Source: an uncultured Muribaculaceae bacterium (lineage in GTDB: Bacteria; Bacteroidota; Bacteroidia; Bacteroidales; Muribaculaceae). From it: a DNA stretch of 64,000 nt. Positions 59,903 through 64,000 of this stretch are shown in pieces. The DNA lies in the NCBI GenBank assembly GCA_910587425.1, contig CAJUKU010000004.1, positions 129,933 through 193,932 of the forward strand. Direction: 5' to 3'. Position 1 is the first letter of the stretch. Every line of letters starts with the position of its first letter. The notes under the pieces were generated by a model, which had not been told where the DNA came from, ran no database searches, and worked only from the letters and a program-made list of their open reading frames with translations. The position numbers and the translations under genes were made by a program.

Positions 59903-62773
59903 ATGAGCAACAACAGCAATACAACAGAAGAGAAGGAGGTTGCCGTGACGATGCCCGAGGATGCCCTGCGCGTTCTCGGCGCGCGCGTGCATAACCTGAA
60001 AAACATAGATGTGACGATCCCGCACAATTCGCTGACGGTGATAACGGGGTTGAGCGGCAGCGGCAAATCGTCGCTGGCGTTTGACACGATTTTCGCCGAG
60101 GGACAGCGACGGTATGTGGAGACGTTCTCGTCGTACGCGCGCAATATGCTCGGATCACTGGAGCGTCCGGATGTCGACAAGATCACCGGACTGAGCCCTG
60201 TGATAGCGATCGAGCAGAAGACTGTGAACCGGAATCCGCGAAGCACCATCGGCACAACGACGGAGATATACGACTTCCTGCGTCTGCTCTATGCCCGCGC
60301 GGGCGAGGCAAGGAGCTACATTTCCGGTGAGCCGATGGTGAAGTACACGGAGGAGAAGATCGTGAACTTGATACTTGACCGCTACAACGGGCACAAGATA
60401 TATATCCTGGCTCCGCTGGTGAAAAACCGCAAGGGTCACTACAAGGAGCTGTTCGAGACGCTGCGGAAGAAGGGGTTTCTGAACGTGCGCGTGGATGGCG
60501 AGCTCCGGGAGATCACCCTGGGGATGAAACTTGACCGCTACAGGAATCACTCGATAGAGCTCGTGGTGGACAGGCTGAAGGTTTCGGCGAATGACGATGC
60601 CCGGCTGCGTGACACTGTGGCTGACGCGCTGCGTCAGGGTGACAAGCAGATGATGATACTGGATCTGGAGACGGATACGGTGACGCATTACAGCCAGTCG
60701 CTGATGGATGCTGCCAACGGTCTGTCGTACCGCGAGCCGGCTCCGCACAATTTCTCGTTCAACTCGCCGCAGGGGGCATGCCCTTGCTGCAAGGGTCTGG
60801 GGACGGTGAACATAATCGACCGTCAGAAGATCATACCGAATCCGGCACTGTCGATAGCTGACGGTGCGATACTGCCGCTGGGTAAGCAGAGCAATGCGAT
60901 GATTTTCTGGCAGATCAAGGCTATCTGCGAGAAGCACGGGCATACGATAAAGACACCTGTGGAGCAGATGGGCGAGGAGGTTATAAACGAGATCCTGAAC
61001 GGTTCGACGGAGAGGATACATGTGCAGAATGCTACGATGTCGCTCTCGAACTATGCCATGAGCTACGAGGGTGTGGTGAAGTATATCGAGATGCAGCAGG
61101 AGGAGGATGCTTCGGCTGCGGCACAGAAATGGAGCGGTCAGTTCTTCACGCGATGCGAGTGTCCGGAGTGCGGCGGTCAGCGGCTCAACCGTGAGGCGTT
61201 GCATTTTTTCTTCGACGGGAAGAATATCGCGAAGCTTTGCAGGATGGATATCGAGGCGTTGCACAAGTGGTCGACGGAGGTGGAGAGCCGCCTTGCGCCG
61301 ACGACGGCGATCATAGCGCGCGAGATACTGAAGGAGATACGCACGCGTCTGGGATTTCTGGTGGACGTTGGGCTTGGGTACCTGTCGCTCGACCGCAACT
61401 CCTCGACACTGTCGGGGGGTGAGAGCCAGCGCATACGCCTTGCCACTCAGATAGGATCGGAGCTTGTTAATGTGCTCTATATCCTTGATGAGCCGAGCAT
61501 CGGCCTACATCAGCGCGACAACCGGAGGCTGATAAATTCGCTCAAGAAACTGCGCGACGCGCAGAATTCGGTAATCGTGGTGGAGCATGACAAGGAGATG
61601 ATGCTTGAGGCTGACTACGTGGTGGATATTGGTCCGAAGGCGGGCAGGAAAGGTGGCGAGGTAGTGTTTGAAGGTGCGCCTTCGGATATGCTGGCGTCGG
61701 AGACGGTGACGGCGGAATATCTGAACGGCAGACGCAGCATCGAGATCCCGGCATCGCGCCGCGCGGGCAACGGCAAGACGCTGCGGCTCGTGGGCGCTAC
61801 AGGGCATAATCTGCGTGATGTGACACTTGAGCTTCCGCTGGGGACTTTCACGTGCATTGCGGGTGTTTCGGGTAGCGGCAAGTCATCGCTGATCAACGGT
61901 ACGCTGCGCCCGATACTGACTAAGCATTTTTTCCGGTCGCACGAGGAGCCACTCCCCTACCGCGCCATCGAGGGGGTGGAGAATATCGACAAGGTGATCA
62001 CGGTAGATCAGTCGCCACTCGGGAAGTCGCCGCGGTCGAATCCGGCAACGTATACGGGTGTGTTCACCGACATACGTAATCTGTTCGTGGGTCTTCCGGA
62101 GGCGAAGATACGCGGGTACAAACCGGGGCGCTTCTCATTCAATGTGAGCGGCGGACGTTGTGAGACCTGCTCGGGCAACGGCTACCGCACGATAGAAATG
62201 AATTTCCTGCCGGATGTGCTCGTGCCGTGCGAGACGTGCGGCGGTCGCCGGTATAACCGTGAGACGCTTGAGGTACGTTTCAAGGGTAAATCGATCGCCG
62301 ATGTGCTCGACATGACGATAAACCAGGCTGTGGAGTTTTTCGCCGGCATACCGGGGATTCTGAAGAAGATCAAGGTGCTGCAGGATATCGGATTGGGATA
62401 TATCAAGCTGGGACAGCCGTCGTCTACGCTTTCGGGTGGGGAGAACCAGCGCGTAAAGCTCGCTACGGAACTGGCGCGACGTGATACAGGCAAGACGCTG
62501 TTCATACTTGACGAGCCCACGACGGGACTTCATTTCGAGGATATCAAGGTGCTCCTTGGGGTGTTCAACACTCTGGTTGAGAAGGGTAATACGGTGCTTG
62601 TGATTGAGCATAACCTGGATGTGGTCAAAAGTGCGGATCATGTGATCGACATGGGACCGGAGGGGGGCAACGAGGGAGGTAGAATTATCGCTTGCGGCAC
62701 TCCTGAGGAGATCGCTGCGGGTGATTCGCCGACGGCACCGTTTCTGCGCGAGGAGCTTGAGACGGCGCGGTGA
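59903..62773 (+). CDS. uvrA: Excinuclease ABC subunit A
   Basis: 956 residues, full length. Two ABC ATPase halves: Walker A GLSGSGKSS near residue 50 and GVSGSGKSS near residue 657; signatures LSGGESQRIRLA and LSGGENQRVKLA; Walker B LDEPSIGLH and LDEPTTGLH. Zinc modules CPCCKGLG, CECPECGGQRLN and CETCSGNG...CETCGGRRYN are intact. It is the damage-recognition subunit of UvrABC. No sign of the shorter UvrA2 form. Confidence 0.97.
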   Translation: MSNNSNTTEEKEVAVTMPEDALRVLGARVHNLKNIDVTIPHNSLTVITGLSGSGKSSLAFDTIFAEGQRRYVETFSSYARNMLGSLERPDVDKITGLSPVIAIEQKTVNRNPRSTIGTTTEIYDFLRLLYARAGEARSYISGEPMVKYTEEKIVNLILDRYNGHKIYILAPLVKNRKGHYKELFETLRKKGFLNVRVDGELREITLGMKLDRYRNHSIELVVDRLKVSANDDARLRDTVADALRQGDKQMMILDLETDTVTHYSQSLMDAANGLSYREPAPHNFSFNSPQGACPCCKGLGTVNIIDRQKIIPNPALSIADGAILPLGKQSNAMIFWQIKAICEKHGHTIKTPVEQMGEEVINEILNGSTERIHVQNATMSLSNYAMSYEGVVKYIEMQQEEDASAAAQKWSGQFFTRCECPECGGQRLNREALHFFFDGKNIAKLCRMDIEALHKWSTEVESRLAPTTAIIAREILKEIRTRLGFLVDVGLGYLSLDRNSSTLSGGESQRIRLATQIGSELVNVLYILDEPSIGLHQRDNRRLINSLKKLRDAQNSVIVVEHDKEMMLEADYVVDIGPKAGRKGGEVVFEGAPSDMLASETVTAEYLNGRRSIEIPASRRAGNGKTLRLVGATGHNLRDVTLELPLGTFTCIAGVSGSGKSSLINGTLRPILTKHFFRSHEEPLPYRAIEGVENIDKVITVDQSPLGKSPRSNPATYTGVFTDIRNLFVGLPEAKIRGYKPGRFSFNVSGGRCETCSGNGYRTIEMNFLPDVLVPCETCGGRRYNRETLEVRFKGKSIADVLDMTINQAVEFFAGIPGILKKIKVLQDIGLGYIKLGQPSSTLSGGENQRVKLATELARRDTGKTLFILDEPTTGLHFEDIKVLLGVFNTLVEKGNTVLVIEHNLDVVKSADHVIDMGPEGGNEGGRIIACGTPEEIAAGDSPTAPFLREELETAR

Positions 62774-62832
62774 ACTATCTGGTGCGGATGATTGTTTATC
62801 ATGCGAAACATTAAAAAGCATATAGAACGCCA

Positions 62833-63399
62833 ATGAAAACAATCATCAACACAACTGTGCCCGACTTTTCAGTCGAAGCATACGTCGACGGAGAGTTTAA
62901 GAAGATCAGCCGCGACGATATCGCCGGCAAGTGGGCCATATTCTTCTTCTACCCCGCCGATTTCACTTTCGTATGCCCTACGGAGCTGCTTGACATGGCT
63001 GAGAACTACGACAAGTTCCGCGAACTTGGTGCGGAGGTTTACGCCGTAAGCACTGACACGCAGTTCACCCATAAGGCATGGCACGACTCTTCGGAGAGCA
63101 TCAGCAAAGTGAAATTCCCCATGCTTGCCGACAAGACCGGCTATCTTTCGGAAGCATTCGGAGTGCTCAATCCTGACGACTACCTCGCTTACCGCGGCAC
63201 GTTTATCGTGAATCCGGAAGGTCTGATCAAGGTAGCTGAGGTGAATGACAACGGCATCGGCCGTAACTCCGACGAGCTTCTCCGTAAGCTCGAAGCCGCC
63301 CAGTTTGTCGCCGAGCATGGCGATCAGGTCTGCCCCGCGCGTTGGCGCCGTGGCGAGAAGACGCTGAAACCCGGCATTGATCTGGTAGGCAAAATCTAA
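62833..63399 (+). CDS. ahpC: Alkyl hydroperoxide reductase peroxiredoxin
   Basis: 188 residues. Peroxidatic Cys48 in DFTFVCPTELLD and resolving Cys167 in GDQVCPARW make a typical 2-Cys peroxiredoxin of the AhpC/Prx1 class. The conserved YRGTFIVNPEG block is present. It removes peroxides in the cytoplasm, normally reduced by AhpF; no ahpF gene follows in the window. A terminator ends the gene. Confidence 0.95.
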   Translation: MKTIINTTVPDFSVEAYVDGEFKKISRDDIAGKWAIFFFYPADFTFVCPTELLDMAENYDKFRELGAEVYAVSTDTQFTHKAWHDSSESISKVKFPMLADKTGYLSEAFGVLNPDDYLAYRGTFIVNPEGLIKVAEVNDNGIGRNSDELLRKLEAAQFVAEHGDQVCPARWRRGEKTLKPGIDLVGKI

Positions 63400-63427
63400 G
63401 GCTCACGAGCGATAAGCATTATAAAAT

Positions 63428-63461
63428 GACATGGCGCCGATTTTGGCGTCATGTCTTTTTT
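63428..63461 (+). terminator. Intrinsic terminator after ahpC
   Basis: GACATGGCGCC pairs with GGCGTCATGTC (one G-U pair) around GATTTT and runs into six T. It lies 28 nt after the ahpC stop. Confidence 0.9.
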
Positions 63462-63489
63462 GTGGCTGCTCTTTTGTGAGAGAGTCTTT

Positions 63490-63590
63490 GTGGTAACTTT
63501 TTGTGGAGATTTTAGTGGAGATTCTTTGTGGAGATTTTTTGTGGAATAGATTTGTGGGATCGATTGTGGAATAGATTTGTAGCATCTTTT
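63490..63590. repeat. 12-13-bp minisatellite (GTGGAGATTTT-like)
   Basis: Eight head-to-tail units start at 63490, 63503, 63515, 63528, 63541, 63554, 63566 and 63579. The unit is GTGGA followed by an A/T-rich half; the first (GTGGTAACT...) and last (GTAGCATC...) are degenerate. Not coding in any frame I trust. Confidence 0.8.
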
Positions 63591-63678
63591 ATGCAGTACC
63601 GTTTGGTTGTATATAATGCGCGTATAAAGTATTGATACCTGAACATTTCTGATATTTCAGAATTTAATAACCGCGATT

Positions 63679-63749
63679 ATTAGAGCGGATATTAGGACTA
63701 AGATTAGAGCGATACTAAAATTGAGATTAGAGCGGATATTAGAGCGTGA
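63679..63749. repeat. 12-bp minisatellite (ATTAGAGCGGAT-like)
   Basis: Six units of 11-12 bp start at 63679, 63691, 63703, 63715, 63726 and 63738. Four carry the exact core ATTAGAGCG; two are degenerate (ATTAGGACTAAG, CTAAAATTGAG). Between this and the tRNA promoter (63750-63879) I see only A/T-rich sequence. Confidence 0.75.
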
Positions 63750-63879
63750 TTTTATGAGAGTTAATGTAATGTTTCCAACAAAGCAAAAAACGCATTAATC
63801 TGTATCAACTACACAGCACTTATTGCGCAGCTGTTTTTCAGAGCCTTACGAAAATTCATGGGGAAATTCATTTTGAAAA

Positions 63880-63911
63880 TTTGCATATATAAAAAAAACA
63901 TCCTAACTTTG
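63880..63911 (+). promoter_or_regulatory. Consensus promoter of the tRNA-Lys gene
   Basis: TTTG (63880-63883), 20 nt, TAACTTTG (63904-63911), an exact match to the Bacteroidota primary promoter, about 37 nt before the mature tRNA start. Confidence 0.88.
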
Positions 63912-63948
63912 CATCGCTTTTCGGAAATAACCCTCCATTAAGCACTGG

Positions 63949-64000
63949 GATTCGCTAGCTCAGCTGGTAGAGCACAACACTTTTAATGTTGGGGTCCTGG
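63949..64000 (+). tRNA. tRNA-Lys (anticodon TTT), 3' part outside window
   Basis: Acceptor strand GATTCGC, then TA (positions 8-9), D-arm GCTCAGCTGGTAGAGC, and anticodon stem CAACA/TGTTG around the loop CTTTTAA, whose anticodon TTT reads lysine codons. The variable loop GGGTC follows, and the sequence ends in the T-arm 5' strand CTGG. The remaining T-arm and acceptor strand lie beyond the window. Confidence 0.92.

Noticed and set aside
60155..61264. 369-codon ORF antisense to uvrA, and similar antisense ORFs over nadE, truA/speA and mutS2
   Set aside because: Opposite strand of clearly conserved genes; no own start signals.

Overview
The window looks like a chromosome segment of a gut Bacteroidales, most likely Muribaculaceae. 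The order is well supported. The family is an inference from gene content and from the repeat style. Pointers are promoters of the Bacteroidota type (-33 TTTG, 19-20 nt, -7 TAnnTTTG), type IX secretion C-terminal sorting domains (types A and B), a fimbrillin-like lipoprotein, a DUF4270 lipoprotein next to a short glycogen-synthase-like protein, a full MoxR-Bat aerotolerance operon, six-bladed-propeller lipoproteins and membrane-anchored HU-like proteins. I saw no rRNA, CRISPR array, transposase or prophage genes.

Layout: (1) 1-499 is the start of a secreted protein on the minus strand, cut by the window edge. (2) 500-3131 has no convincing gene. It holds repeat island 1, built of palindromic units and longer modules. 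(3) 3222-13612 carries a giant T9SS-type cargo, a fimbrillin/FISUMP-like lipoprotein and an NtrC/NtrY-like two-component pair. (4) 13729-25098 holds an OmpA/TPR lipoprotein, speA, truA, two secreted cysteine peptidases, a TlpA-like thioredoxin, nadE and an MFS carrier. (5) 25258-30854 holds a LEA-like helical repeat protein and three propeller lipoproteins around an ECF sigma/anti-sigma pair. (6) 30978-33668 carries proS and two HU-family proteins. (7) 33963-42625 is the moxR-DUF58-batA-E operon. (8) 42752-51805 carries a small HTH protein, a universal stress protein, a FeoA-FeoB fusion, mutS2 and a PiT phosphate transporter. (9) 51881-54371 holds an unrecognised gene and repeat island 2, whose module order matches island 1. 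(10) 54372-57281 has a small HTH regulator behind a long structured RNA leader, then DUF4270 and a GT5-like gene. (11) 57626-63399 carries a T9SS type B protein, a lytic transglycosylase, uvrA and ahpC. (12) 63400-64000 holds two minisatellites and the 5' part of a tRNA-Lys gene with a textbook promoter.

Functionally the window is mostly core housekeeping and cell-envelope genes: oxidative and iron stress (Bat, AhpC, UspA, FeoAB), repair (UvrA, MutS2) and secretion. The unusual parts are non-coding. Two direct composite repeat islands lie about 51.2 kb apart. One module in them has a hairpin with a compensatory base-pair change. A candidate structured RNA at about 54591-54890 starts from a perfect promoter and ends in an intrinsic terminator a few bases before an HTH gene.
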